From assembly GCA_965240325.2 (NCBI GenBank), contig OZ251228.1, forward strand, positions 62,001 through 126,000: DNA of 64,000 bases, written 5' to 3'. Both the position numbers and the translations under genes were made by a program. Shown here piece after piece: positions 1-11,178 of the stretch. The notes beneath the pieces were generated by a model. That model was not told the DNA's origin. It searched no databases and saw only the letters and a program-made list of their open reading frames with translations. Each line of letters begins with the position of its first letter. Within the stretch, counting starts at the first letter, position 1. Source of the DNA: Rebecca billardiae RCC1528. Its lineage: Eukaryota; Haptophyta.

Positions 1-1423
1 GCGGTGCGCGCGACGGCGGCGCGCCCGGTGGCGCTGCTGTTGGAAGCTACTGCGCCCCTCTCCACCTCGCGCGCTTCGCTCGTCGTCGCCGTCTCCGCAC
101 CTGCTACCGGCATGCACGCGTGCGCAGCGCCTCGGACGCCCGTTGACGGCGCGCGCCCCGGCAACCGCCCATCACCGGCGGCGGCGAGTGCTGTTGCGGT
201 TGGATGGAATCGGATGGTCTGCTGATAGTTGGACCAACCAACCAACGCCCTCGGTGGGCTTGGGCTTTGGTGTACGGAGCGTTCGGTGGAACTTGAGCCT
301 CGGCACATTTCCCAGCGAAGTGGCCCACCTCGACGTGGCTGGCACGCTCGTCACGCGCTCCCGAGCGCTCGTTTCGCGGTGCCGCAGGCCTTGGGCAGAC
401 CAGTCAGACATGGCGCGACCGCATTACCGGGCCATGTGCGCACCACATCCGCGCTACGTGGCCTGCGCTCTGGACGACTGGGAGTCAATGCCCGGACCCA
501 CTGCATTCCACTGCCCCGCATGCACCCCGAGTCACCGTCAGAGGGCGTCGACGAGCGCAGAGCGGGTGCGCGGGAGTTCAACCAACTCGTGTACCTTCTT
601 GCAAGCACCAGTGGCGAGGTCGCACGCCCAATCGTGACCAGCCGTGGAACTTGACTCTTGAGCCGGTCGGCAGCAAAACCACCGTGTGGCGGCCGAGATG
701 AAGTAGCAGCGTGCAACTGCAAGGAGGAGGCGCGGTGCGTGTCCGCGGCTGGCGAGAGGCGTCCGGACCGTGATGTTCTCGGCCGCGTCCGCGCGCTTCC
801 CGCCGCCGCAGGCCCCGTGTACGCCCGTCGTCGCCCTCGCCGCGTGGGGCGTGGGCGCCCACCGAGCTCAAGTTCCATGGCAAGGAAGTACTGTACTGAT
901 CTACAGTTTACGATACAGTACGTAGTAAGATTTAACGTGCACACTTGGTTCAACAGTACGTAGTGATCTTGACAATGTGGCCGTGCACGCGGCAACAGGG
1001 CTCAGGCGGCCCAGTTGTCGAGTGCAGGCGTGTGTGGCTTGCGATGGCAGCCAGCCGTCAGCCGGGGCGCCACGCCCACGGTTCGCTGGTGGGCTGGCCC
1101 GATGGCGTCGCAGAGCTCACGCGTACGGGGGAGGAGGGCATCGACGAGGAGACGACCAAGGGCGAGAAGCAGCCGGGGGCACGCAGCACGGGGCTCGGAG
1201 CATGCCGCCAGCACGCATGCCTCCACACCGTCGCACGTCACCCTTGCTCGTAGCTGTGCGCTGTGCTGCACTCATCTCACCATCGCCCATGCTACGGGCG
1301 CGGCCGGGTGGTGGACATCTACCTGTCGGCGCAGCACTGGCATCGGTGGTCGCCAGACACTTCTCGACTTGCTCTGCGCGTGACAGCAAGGAGACGGCAG
1401 CGCCACAGCTGTGTGAGCAGATG
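1..1423. repeat. Left outer arm of the giant palindrome
   Basis: This segment is the reverse complement of 7073-8495: base 1 pairs with 8495 and base 1423 with 7073. The ends were checked base by base, and long open frames in the two arms translate identically, so identity is at or very near 100%. The arm is cut by the window edge, so its true outer end is not visible. It contains many short overlapping open frames on both strands but none with a recognisable domain or biased composition, and I do not call a gene here. Confidence 0.93.
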
Positions 1424-3430
1424 TCAGGTGCTGCTCTGCTCAGTGAGGCTGATAGACTGAGCACGCATGGCGGGCGCTGGCATTCCCCCGCATCCATGAG
1501 CCCAACAGGTGCATAGCCGTGCCCAGGAGCGCAGGACCAACCGCCCGGTGCTGCTTCAAACACCTGCGCCCCACGCTGCAGGCAGGATGAGGGGCGCTCG
1601 ACTCTACGCCGCACGCGGCGGCAGCAGCTGGGCCGCTGGGATGGTCCTGCGCGGATGACGGCGGTCGCCGCGGCTGACAGCTTGGTGTCACTGGTTCGAC
1701 GGGCCTGGACGACGGACGCGCCGAGCACGGTGACGCTGTTCGATGCGCCCACGGCACTGCCCAGCGCGCTGGAGGCGTCGCCATCTGGTGCTGCTGTGCC
1801 TGCGCCCAGCTTGGGCACCAGCAGCTGCGCTCAACTCCCCGCCGCGGGCAGCGGCAGGGATGGTGCCACGGCGGTCGGCGGCGGTCGGCGGAGCTGTCAG
1901 CTCGGCGGTGCACGCCCGAGGGGCGTGGGCGCTGGACGCACCGAGCGCGGTGACGCTGCTCGCCTCGACCATCGCGCTGGAGCCGCTGCCATCCGGTGCT
2001 GCTGCGCCCGCGCCCAGCTTGGGCAGCAGCAGCAGCGCTCGACTCCGCGCCGCGTGCGGCGGCAGCAGCAGGGATGGTGCCACGGCGGGCGGCGGCGGTC
2101 GACGGAGCTGTCAGCTCGGCGGTGCACGCCCGAGGGGCGTGGGCGGTGGGCGCATCGAGCGCCGTGACGCTGCTCGCCTCGCCCATCGCGCTGGAGCCGC
2201 TGCCATCCGGTGCTGCTGCGCCCGCGCCCAGCTTGGGCAGCAGCAGCAGCGCTCGACTCCGCGCCGCGTGCGGCGGCAGCAGCAGGGATGGTGCCACGGC
2301 GGGCGGCGGCGGTCGACGGAGCTGTCAGCTCGGCGGTGCACGCCCGAGGGGCGTGGGCGGTGGGCGTACCGAGCGCCGTGACGCTGCTCGCCTCGCCCAT
2401 GGCGCTGGAGCCGCTGCCATCCGACGCTGCTGCGCCCGCGCCCAGCCGTGGCAGCAGCAGCAGCGCTCGACTCCGCGCCGCGTGCGGCGGCAGCAGCAGG
2501 GATGGTGCCACGGCGGGCGGCGGCGGTCGACGTAGCTGGAAGCTCGGCGGTGCACGCCCGAGGGGCGTGGGCGCTGGACGCACCGAGCGCCGTGACGCTG
2601 CTCGCCTCGCCCATCGCGCTGGAGCCGCTGCCATCCGGTGCTGCTGCGCCCGCGCCCAGCCGTGGCAGCAGCAGCAGCGCTCGACTCCGCGCCGCGTGCG
2701 GCGGCAGCAGCAGGGATGGTGCCACGGCGGGCGGCGGCGGTCGACGGAGCTGTCAGCTCGGCGGTGCACGCCCGAGGGGCGTAGGCGCTGGACGCACCGA
2801 GCGCCGTGACGCTGCTCGCCTCGCCCATCGCGCTGGAGCCGCTGCCATCCGGTGCTGCTGCGCCCGCGCCCAGCCGTGGCAGCAGCAGCAGCGCTCGACT
2901 CCGCGCCGCGTGCGGCAGCAGCAGCAGGGATGGTGCCACGGCGGGCGGCGGCGGTCGACGGAGCTGGAAGATCGGCGGTGCACGCCCGAGGGGCGTGGGC
3001 GGTGGGCGCACCGAGCGCGGTGCCGCTGCTCGCCTCGCCCATGGCGCTCGAGCCGCTGCCATCCGACGCTGCTGCGCCCGCGCCCAGCTTGGGCAGCAGC
3101 GGCTGCGCTCGACTCCGCGCCGCGTGCGGCGGCAGCAGCAGGGATCGTGCTACGGTGGGCGACGGTGGTCTCTAGAGCTGAAAGCTCGGCGGTGTGCGCC
3201 TGAGGGCCCTGGGCGGCGGGCGCATTGAGCGCGCTGACGCCTCTCGCCTCGCCTGGCGCGCTGGAGACGCTCCCATCCGATGCTGCTGCACCTGCGCCCT
3301 GGCGCGCTGAGTGCGGCTGCAGCATCAGGGATGGCGCCACGGCGGGCGGGCGGCGGTGGATGCAGCTATCAGCTCGGTGCTGCACGCGCGAGGGGCCTGG
3401 GCGGAAGGCGCGCGCAATGCAGTGACGCTG
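1424..3430. repeat. 214-bp minisatellite, left half of the palindrome
   Basis: Tandem repeats of 214 bp, most regular from about 1740 to 3180 (roughly seven units), diverging towards both ends. The period is shown by recurring landmarks 214 bp apart, for example at about 1996, 2210, 2424, 2638 and 2852. Each unit has GCAGCAGCAG blocks, a GTCGAC site and a CGCCCGAGGGGCG segment. The repeats are open in several frames on both strands because of their composition; those frames are not genes. The right half (4271-7072) carries the same unit inverted. Confidence 0.92.
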
Positions 3431-4270
3431 ATGCACGCAAGCCCGGCGGCGCAGACCCGAGTCGTAGCCCGGCAGGTAGGCGGCACAGTAGTAGCATAGT
3501 TTTCGTCAGCATCGATCAGCATCGATCACGCGCATCATCACTGGCTACGACATCAGCGCATCCCGGCCTACACGGGACGGAGGCGGAGTGGCGTATATAT
3601 ATATATATATATCGCGTCGATCAGACTGACGCAGTCCGCGCGCAACTGAGCATCAGCAGGCAGTCCGACCGGGCCGTCTCCATCCGCGGCCACCGTTCGT
3701 CCGACGAAGTCACATCACTACACGGTACTACACCGTCACAGCAGATATATATCCGGAGCATACATATATACGCAGTGATGCCTGATGGCGCCACGGTTGT
3801 GCTGGCGGCTCACAGTCACACTCGATCAGTCGTCGCGTCCGGGTATAATAATAAGTGCGATGCCGAAGTACTGCTTAGTATGAGTATAGTCTGCGCTGAT
3901 GGCGATGGCTTAGCAGTCGTCGATCTGCTTATTACAGACTGCTGTTCTTAATAGTCTTACGGGCGGACCGTATACGGCTCAATAAACTCAATGTAGCAGC
4001 GCGCAGCAGTCGACATCACTCATCAGAGTAATAAGCTCAGTGACTAAGCTGACGACGATGAGGCGACTACGTGACGCGCGCGGTACTAGATCCGCGCCGA
4101 CCGTCAGCTTATAGCCTATAGGCCGCGGTCATCCGGGCACCGTGCTACACTCCGGCGCGACACGGTCAGCTGGTCAGCAGCTAGTAGAGTCGTATAGTTT
4201 AACGACCGGTCGTCGGCGTGCCAAGCAGTACTCAGCACCGCCCGACCACCGCCGCCGGCCTGGCTGTGGC
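3431..4270. other. Unique spacer (loop) of the giant palindrome
   Basis: About 840 bp of non-repeated, clearly A+T-richer sequence between the two inverted minisatellite halves. It includes a short (TA)n run at about 3595-3612 and several ATATAT/CATATATA stretches near 3745-3770. I see no gene, no recognisable RNA and no TA-flanked terminal repeat in it. Structurally it is the loop of the foldback. Confidence 0.75.
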
Positions 4271-7072
4271 ACCTCCCTGCTGCTACCACCGCATGCGGCG
4301 CGAAGCCTCCTGAGCGCAGCTGCTGCCAGCTGCAGCCGTGCAGCGGCGCCGTGGCACGGGCGCAGCGGCATCGAATGGCAGAGGCTCGAGCGCGCTACGG
4401 AACGAGGCGAGCGGCGACACCACGCTCGGTGCGTCCAGCGCCCACGCCTCTCGGGTGGGCACTGCCAAGCTTTCAGCTGCTGCGGCCGCCCGCCGTGGCA
4501 CCATCCCTGCTGCTGCCGCCGCACGCGGCGCGGAGTCGAGCGCTGCCGCTGCTGCCCAAGCTGGGCGCCGGCGCAGCAGCGTCGGATGGCAGCGGCTCCA
4601 GTGCCATGGGCGAGGCGAGCAGCGTCACCGCGTTCGGTGCCTCCAGCGCCCACGCCCCTCGGGCGTGCACCGCCGAGCTGACAGCTGCGTCGACAGCCGC
4701 CGCCCGCCATGGCACCATCCCTGCTGCTGCTGCCGCACGCGGCGCGGAGTCGAGCGCTGCTGCTGCTGCCACGGCTGGGCGCGGGCGCAGCAGCACCGGA
4801 TGGCAGCGGCTCCAGCGCCATGGGCGAGGCGAGCAGCGTCACCGCGTTCGGTGCCTCCAGCGCCCACGCCCCTCGGGCGTGCACCGCCGAGCTGACAGCT
4901 GCGTCGACAGCCGCCGCCCGCCATGGCACCATCCCTGCTGCTGCCGCCGCACGCGGCGCGGAGTCGAGCGCTGCCGCTGCTGCCCAAGCTGGGCGCCGGC
5001 GCAGCAGCGTCGGATGGCAGCGGCTCCAGTGCCATGGGCGAGGCGAGCAGCGTCACCGCGTTCGGTGCCTCCAGCGCCCACGCCCCTCGGGCGTGCACCG
5101 CCGAGCTGACAGCTGCGTCGACAGCCGCCGCCCGCCATGGCACCATCCCTGCTGCTGCTGCCGCACGCGGCGCGGAGTCGAGCGCTGCTGCTGCTGCCAC
5201 GGCTGGGCGCGGGCGCAGCAGCACCGGATGGCAGCGGCTCCAGCGCGATGGGCGAGGCGAGCAGCGTCACGGCGCTCGGTGCGTCCAGCGCCCACGCCCC
5301 TCGGGCGTGCACCGCCGAGCTGACAGCTGCGTCGACCGCCGCCGCCCGCCGTGGCACCATCCCTGCTGCTGCCGCCGCACGCGGCGCGGGGTCGAGCGCT
5401 GCTGCTGCTGCCACGGCTGGGCGCGGGCGCAGTAGCACCGGATGGCAGCGGCTCCAGCGCGATGGTCGAGGAGAGCAGCGTCACCGCGTTCGGTGCCTCC
5501 AGCGCCCACGCCCCTCGGGCGTGCACCGCCGAGCTGACAGCTCCGTCGACCGCCGCCGCCCGCCATGGCACCATCCCTGCTGCTGCCGCCGCACGCGGCG
5601 CGGAGTCGAGCGCTGCTGCTGCTGCCTCGGCTGGGCGCGGGCGCAGCAGCACCGGATGGCAGCGGCTCCAGCGCGATGGGCGAGGCGAGCAGCGTCACGG
5701 CGCTCGATGCGCCCACCGCTCACGCCCCTCGGGCGTGCACCGCCGAGCTGACAGCTCCGTCGACCGCCGCCGCCCGCCGTGGCACCATCCCTGCTGCTGC
5801 CGCCGCACGCGGCGCGGAGTCGAGCGCTGCTGCTGCTGCCACGGCTGGGCGCGGGCGCAGCAGCACCGGATGGCAGCGGCTCCAGCGCGATGGGCGAGGC
5901 GAGCAGCGTCACGGCGCTCGGTGCGCCCAGCGCCCACGCCCCTCGGGCGTGCACCGCCGAGCTTCCAGCTGCGTCGACCGCCGCCGCCCGCCGTGGCACC
6001 ATCCCTGCTGCTGCCGCCGCACGCGGCGCGGAGTCGAGCGCTGCTGCTGCTGCCACGGCTGGGCGCGGGCGCAGCAGCGTCGGATGGCAGCGGCTCCAGC
6101 GCCATGGGCGAGGCGAGCAGCGTCACGGCGCTCGGTGCGCCCAGCGCCCACGCCTCTCGGGCGTGCACCGCCGAGCTGACAGCTCCGTCGACCGCCGCCG
6201 CCCGCCGTGGCACCATCCCTGCTGCTGCTGCCGCACGCGGCGCGGAGTCGAGCGCTGCTGCTGCTGCCTCGGCTGGGCGCGGGCGCAGCAGCACCGGATG
6301 GCAGCGGCTCCAGCGCGATGGGCGAGGCGAGCAGCGTCACGGCGCTCGGTGCGCCCAGCGCCCACGCCCCTCGGGCGTGCACCGCCGAGCTTCCAGCTGC
6401 GTTGACCGCCGCCGCCCGCCGTGGCACCATCCCTGCTTGTGCCGCCAATGCGGCGCGGAGTCGAGCGCTGCTGCAGCTGGGCCCCAGCTGGGCGCAGGCA
6501 CAGCAGCACCAGATGGCAGCGGCTCCAGCGCGCTGGGCAGTGCCGTGGTCGCGTGGAGTGACGTCAACGCGCTCGACGCGTCCGTCGCCGTGGCCCCTCG
6601 AGCGAGCGACACCGAGCTGTCATCTGCGGCGAACGCCGTCATCCGCAGCGGGACCATCCCAGCAGCTGCTGCCGCATGCGGTGCAGATTCGCCGAGCGTG
6701 GCTGCTGCTGGTGTTGGCCCGGATGGGCGCGGGCGCAGCATCATCAGTTGCCAGCGACCCCATCGCGGTGGACGCGATGGGCTAGGTCGCTACTTTCGGC
6801 GCGCCATTGCCCAGGCCGTTCAAGCGAGCACCACCGAGCTGATCGCTGGAGCGACTGCCGCCGCCCGTCGTGGTACTGTACTGCTGCTTGCTGCTGCAGC
6901 ATCAACAGCGCCGCTACTACTATTAGCAGCAGCGCTGGGCGCGTGTATCCGAAGCAGCACCGTACTGTATTGATGGCCCTGCCGTCTGAGTAGGGGAACA
7001 TGCCAGTAGCTCGCATGCACCAGGATTGCAGTCCATGCCAGTACTGCCTCGCCGAGTAGAGTAGTAGGACCT
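4271..7072. repeat. 214-bp minisatellite, right half of the palindrome (inverted)
   Basis: The same 214-bp unit as 1424-3430 in the opposite orientation, most regular from about 4490 to 6420. Landmarks recur every 214 bp at 4709, 4923, 5137, 5351, 5565, 5779, 5993 and 6207. It holds about ten to eleven units against about seven in the left half, so the two halves differ in copy number although the outer arms match. A continuous open frame at 5351-6973 is a by-product of the repeat and is not treated as a gene. After about 6560 the units degrade before the outer arm begins. Confidence 0.92.
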
Positions 7073-8495
7073 CATCTGCTCACACAGCTGTGGCGCTGCC
7101 GTCTCCTTGCTGTCACGCGCAGAGCAAGTCGAGAAGTGTCTGGCGACCACCGATGCCAGTGCTGCGCCGACAGGTAGATGTCCACCACCCGGCCGCGCCC
7201 GTAGCATGGGCGATGGTGAGATGAGTGCAGCACAGCGCACAGCTACGAGCAAGGGTGACGTGCGACGGTGTGGAGGCATGCGTGCTGGCGGCATGCTCCG
7301 AGCCCCGTGCTGCGTGCCCCCGGCTGCTTCTCGCCCTTGGTCGTCTCCTCGTCGATGCCCTCCTCCCCCGTACGCGTGAGCTCTGCGACGCCATCGGGCC
7401 AGCCCACCAGCGAACCGTGGGCGTGGCGCCCCGGCTGACGGCTGGCTGCCATCGCAAGCCACACACGCCTGCACTCGACAACTGGGCCGCCTGAGCCCTG
7501 TTGCCGCGTGCACGGCCACATTGTCAAGATCACTACGTACTGTTGAACCAAGTGTGCACGTTAAATCTTACTACGTACTGTATCGTAAACTGTAGATCAG
7601 TACAGTACTTCCTTGCCATGGAACTTGAGCTCGGTGGGCGCCCACGCCCCACGCGGCGAGGGCGACGACGGGCGTACACGGGGCCTGCGGCGGCGGGAAG
7701 CGCGCGGACGCGGCCGAGAACATCACGGTCCGGACGCCTCTCGCCAGCCGCGGACACGCACCGCGCCTCCTCCTTGCAGTTGCACGCTGCTACTTCATCT
7801 CGGCCGCCACACGGTGGTTTTGCTGCCGACCGGCTCAAGAGTCAAGTTCCACGGCTGGTCACGATTGGGCGTGCGACCTCGCCACTGGTGCTTGCAAGAA
7901 GGTACACGAGTTGGTTGAACTCCCGCGCACCCGCTCTGCGCTCGTCGACGCCCTCTGACGGTGACTCGGGGTGCATGCGGGGCAGTGGAATGCAGTGGGT
8001 CCGGGCATTGACTCCCAGTCGTCCAGAGCGCAGGCCACGTAGCGCGGATGTGGTGCGCACATGGCCCGGTAATGCGGTCGCGCCATGTCTGACTGGTCTG
8101 CCCAAGGCCTGCGGCACCGCGAAACGAGCGCTCGGGAGCGCGTGACGAGCGTGCCAGCCACGTCGAGGTGGGCCACTTCGCTGGGAAATGTGCCGAGGCT
8201 CAAGTTCCACCGAACGCTCCGTACACCAAAGCCCAAGCCCACCGAGGGCGTTGGTTGGTTGGTCCAACTATCAGCAGACCATCCGATTCCATCCAACCGC
8301 AACAGCACTCGCCGCCGCCGGTGATGGGCGGTTGCCGGGGCGCGCGCCGTCAACGGGCGTCCGAGGCGCTGCGCACGCGTGCATGCCGGTAGCAGGTGCG
8401 GAGACGGCGACGACGAGCGAAGCGCGCGAGGTGGAGAGGGGCGCAGTAGCTTCCAACAGCAGCGCCACCGGGCGCGCCGCCGTCGCGCGCACCGC
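7073..8495. repeat. Right outer arm of the giant palindrome
   Basis: Reverse complement of 1-1423. The junction with the minisatellite half is sharp at 7073 (CATCTGCTCACACAGCTG on this side). On the outer side the match runs up to base 8495, which is simply where the partner reaches the start of the window, so the arm may continue. No gene recognised. Confidence 0.93.
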
Positions 8496-8669
8496 AGCGC
8501 CCGCAGCGCCTTTACGCCGTCGGTGCGCCCCAAGGCACCCCCATCAGCCATCACCGGTGTCCACCAACGATCACTCAACAGACCAGGGCTCTGTCGAGAG
8601 GCCGCCAAGGTCCGACCGACTCAACAGAGCATTCTTCTGTCGAGTCCAGCTGGCCTCCAAGCTCAACTC
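8496..8669. other. Segment between palindrome arm and retroelement, with two hairpins
   Basis: Short spacer containing two imperfect palindromes: one at about 8574-8598 (CTCAACAGA ... TCTGTCGAG) and one at about 8620-8648 (ACTCAACAGA ... TCTGTCGAGT). A similar pair, in the same order and orientation, lies just outside the other end of the retroelement at about 15035-15120. Either the element's true ends lie outside the 437-bp repeats, or the hairpins mark the target region. Confidence 0.5.
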
Positions 8670-9106
8670 GGGGCGATGGCCGACGCGACGGGAGTGGCGG
8701 GTTTGGCAGTCTGCGGCGGTTATCGCGTTATGACTGCCGGCGCCGCTTCGCCGCCGCCCGATACCCTCCTCCAGCGCCCCTCCGACCGCACCCCCGCCCG
8801 GACGGGCTCGGAGCTCGGAGCTCGCAGCGCGCCCCCGGACAGCGTTCCGAGCGTGTGGCAGCTCGCTTTTGGCGCGGACCGCAGAAAAGTGAGCGCGCGC
8901 CGGGAGTTGACGGGCAGTGACCGGCTTTGGCGAACAGGAGCGAGTTTCGCCCAGCAGCCGTCCGCTTTCCCGCCCGACCGCACGGCGCACCTCGCCCTGC
9001 CCGACCGCCGACCGGACCGCCGCCCGACTACCAAACCCAGCCGACGGGCCACGCTTGGCGCCGAGCAGCCGCACGGACAACCAGCTGCGCTCCTCCGCCT
9101 CCCGCC
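8670..9106 (+). repeat. 5' direct terminal repeat of the retroelement
   Basis: 437 bp matching 14585-15021 over its whole length. Both copies begin GGGGCGATGGCCGACGCGAC and end CTCCGCCTCCCGCC, after which they diverge. The first ATG of the gag-like frame (9115) lies nine bases after the repeat, consistent with a leader. An in-frame upstream ATG (8917) lies inside the repeat but its encoded stretch is present in both copies and looks non-coding. Confidence 0.85.
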
Positions 9107-9114
9107 GTCCCGAC

Positions 9115-11112
9115 ATGGCGGTGCCTGCAGTCCAACGCGTGTCGCGGCGCCGCGCGGCGGCAGCGGCCGTCGTCAACCAGCAGGTCCTCGGCGCTCGTGG
9201 GCGCGGCGGCGGGGGCCGCGGTCGGGGCCGGGGTGGGCGCGCGGGTGGCCGCCAAGCAAGTACCCTGCCGCCTGCCGCGCCGGTGCAGCAGCTCGGCCCG
9301 CTGCCGGTCCAGCCGCCGCCCGCGACCGCGCCGGCGGCCGGTGCCAGGACGACGGCGGGGGCTGCTCCCGCGCCCGCGCCCGGGCGAGCGGCCGGCGCCG
9401 CGTCGACGGCGGCTGCTGCGCAGCCGCAGGCACCCGCCCCCCCGGCCGCGCCCGCTGGCCAGCCGGGCATTCCGACTGGCCTACCACCCGACCTCGCGAA
9501 CAGCCTCACTGACTTCCTTCGCGGCGTCCACGGCAACGGTGCGGGTGATGGGGCGGTCGGTGGCCACTCGGGCGCGCCGCCCGCCGACGGCGCACCGACG
9601 GGGCCCACCTCTGTCCCGCCGCCGCGGCCGCCGCCCTGGGGCGTCCGGCCGGCGCCGGACGCGGCGGCGCCCCTCGCCCCGCCCAGCTCGCTCGTGCCGC
9701 ATCCCGTCCCCTTCGGTGGGGCTGGCTTCCTTGCGGGGGCCGCGCACGAGTTCGCGAACGCTTGCGCGCTCGCGGGCGGCGCGGGCGGCCAACTCCGTGG
9801 GACCGGGGGGGGGAGGCCGAGCTTCCCGGCTCGCGGGGCGTTTTCGTCCATGCGGCGCGGCTTGGGCGTGCCGGCGAACGCGGCGGGTTCGGTCGTCTGG
9901 GAGTCCTTCAACATGGCTGAGGTGCCGCACGCGCAGGTCGATCGAAGCGTCTACTTCAACACGAAGGGCGAGCTGCGCGAGGCCTACCAGCTCCTCAGCC
10001 AGCTCCACTTCATACTGCTCGTCGAGCAGGCCGAGGGCTTCTGCACGCGCGCGGGTGACGCCGAGGTGCTGCGCGAGTACAGGGGCTTCGTGATGCAGCT
10101 CGCTGAGGCGCGCGACTGGCGGGCGGCGGCACAGTTCCACTCTGAATTCTCGGAGAGCCTCGGGCGGGTGCTCGACGCGCGCTCGGGCGTGGCGGCGCTG
10201 GTGGCGAGCATCGGTGGCGGGCGGGAGCCGTTCTTCGACTGCTACAAGAACGACAACCCCTTCCATGACAAGTTTGCCATGCGCCCGCTGATGCGCGTCT
10301 ACGGTGGGAGCATGCCGATTCCGCCGCCGCCGCCGTCGCTGATGGTGCAGGACCTGTCGCCCGGCTTTGGCGGGGCGGCGCCCGGCGCAGCGGAGTGGGG
10401 CTGCTGGTCGTGGTCGGCGCCGATGCAGGTGGCGCCGCACGGGCCCGTGCCGCTCTCGTTCACGTGCGCACCCTCGGCAGGATCGTCCTGGGCGCCCCGC
10501 CCGGCGCTGTGCCCGCCGGCGCCGTACCCGCAGGGGCTGCAGGCGGCAGCGCCGGCCCCGCCGGCGCCGCCGGTACAGGGGGCGCAGCCCGGGCCCGCGC
10601 CGCTCGCGCTCACGTACGTGCCGCCGGCGGGTTCGGCCTGGGCGCCCGGGCCGGCGCCGTACACACCGGCGCCGTACCCGCCGGGGCCGCAGGCGCCGCC
10701 TCCCGGCCCGCCGCCCCCGCCGCCAGGCGGGCCGCCGCGGACGCTGCCGCAACCGTTCCCGGGCGCCGCCTCTGCGGGGGGCGTGCCGCCGCTGACGCTG
10801 GCGCGCGAGCTGGCGCGGTACGGGGGTGTGTGCGACGCGAGCGGGCGGCCCCTGCTCTCGGAGGCCAACCACCGCGTCTTCCGCGCGCACGGCTGCCTAC
10901 GGCACCAGCTATTCGGCGACTGCTCCGCGGCGGCGTGCCCGCTGTTCGCCGCGTACCGGTCGGCCGGCGGCCAACCGTCTGCGCAGATGCAGCACAACTT
11001 CACGCTCGCGCACGCCACCAAGTGCGCTCTGTGCGGGAGCCTTGGCCACTTGGCCGGCGCGCACGCCGAGACAGCGCACGTGCAGCAGCACACGGGCGTG
11101 GGCCGCGTCTAG
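9115..11112 (+). CDS. Gag-like protein of the retroelement
   Basis: A 665-residue frame from the first ATG after the 5' repeat to a TAG at 11110-11112. The N-terminal third is rich in Arg, Gly, Ala and Pro with an RGG-like stretch (about residues 24-45). The middle (about 260-400) is more ordinary and helical-looking. A Pro/Ala-rich region follows. Near the C-terminus (about 630-650) a CALCGSLGHLAGAH segment gives C-x2-C-x4-H-x4-H, a zinc-knuckle-like motif with His in the last position instead of the usual Cys, preceded by another Cys-rich patch. Position before the RT and the knuckle point to a nucleic-acid-binding structural protein. The next frame is in phase and separated only by the TAG, so a readthrough fusion is possible. 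Confidence 0.65.
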   Translation: MAVPAVQRVSRRRAAAAAVVNQQVLGARGRGGGGRGRGRGGRAGGRQASTLPPAAPVQQLGPLPVQPPPATAPAAGARTTAGAAPAPAPGRAAGAASTAAAAQPQAPAPPAAPAGQPGIPTGLPPDLANSLTDFLRGVHGNGAGDGAVGGHSGAPPADGAPTGPTSVPPPRPPPWGVRPAPDAAAPLAPPSSLVPHPVPFGGAGFLAGAAHEFANACALAGGAGGQLRGTGGGRPSFPARGAFSSMRRGLGVPANAAGSVVWESFNMAEVPHAQVDRSVYFNTKGELREAYQLLSQLHFILLVEQAEGFCTRAGDAEVLREYRGFVMQLAEARDWRAAAQFHSEFSESLGRVLDARSGVAALVASIGGGREPFFDCYKNDNPFHDKFAMRPLMRVYGGSMPIPPPPPSLMVQDLSPGFGGAAPGAAEWGCWSWSAPMQVAPHGPVPLSFTCAPSAGSSWAPRPALCPPAPYPQGLQAAAPAPPAPPVQGAQPGPAPLALTYVPPAGSAWAPGPAPYTPAPYPPGPQAPPPGPPPPPPGGPPRTLPQPFPGAASAGGVPPLTLARELARYGGVCDASGRPLLSEANHRVFRAHGCLRHQLFGDCSAAACPLFAAYRSAGGQPSAQMQHNFTLAHATKCALCGSLGHLAGAHAETAHVQQHTGVGRV

Positions 11113-11178
11113 GAGGCGGTGGGCGCGCGACGAGATCCCCTGTCGGTGCCCGCCGCGTTCCGCGGCGCGCCGCTCGCT

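Noticed and set aside
5351-6973. 540-codon open frame on the plus strand
   Set aside because: It lies wholly in the 214-bp minisatellite, many overlapping frames are open there on both strands, and the translation simply repeats with the unit.
7501-8145. 214-codon frame in the palindrome arm (mirror at 351-995)
   Set aside because: Identical in both arms because the DNA is identical, lacks any domain, and competes with several equally long frames; no support as a gene.
8571-9914. 447-codon minus-strand frame over the retroelement 5' end
   Set aside because: It is antisense to the gag-like ORF and crosses the terminal repeat. Its Pro/Ala/Gly composition is the mirror of the sense frame.
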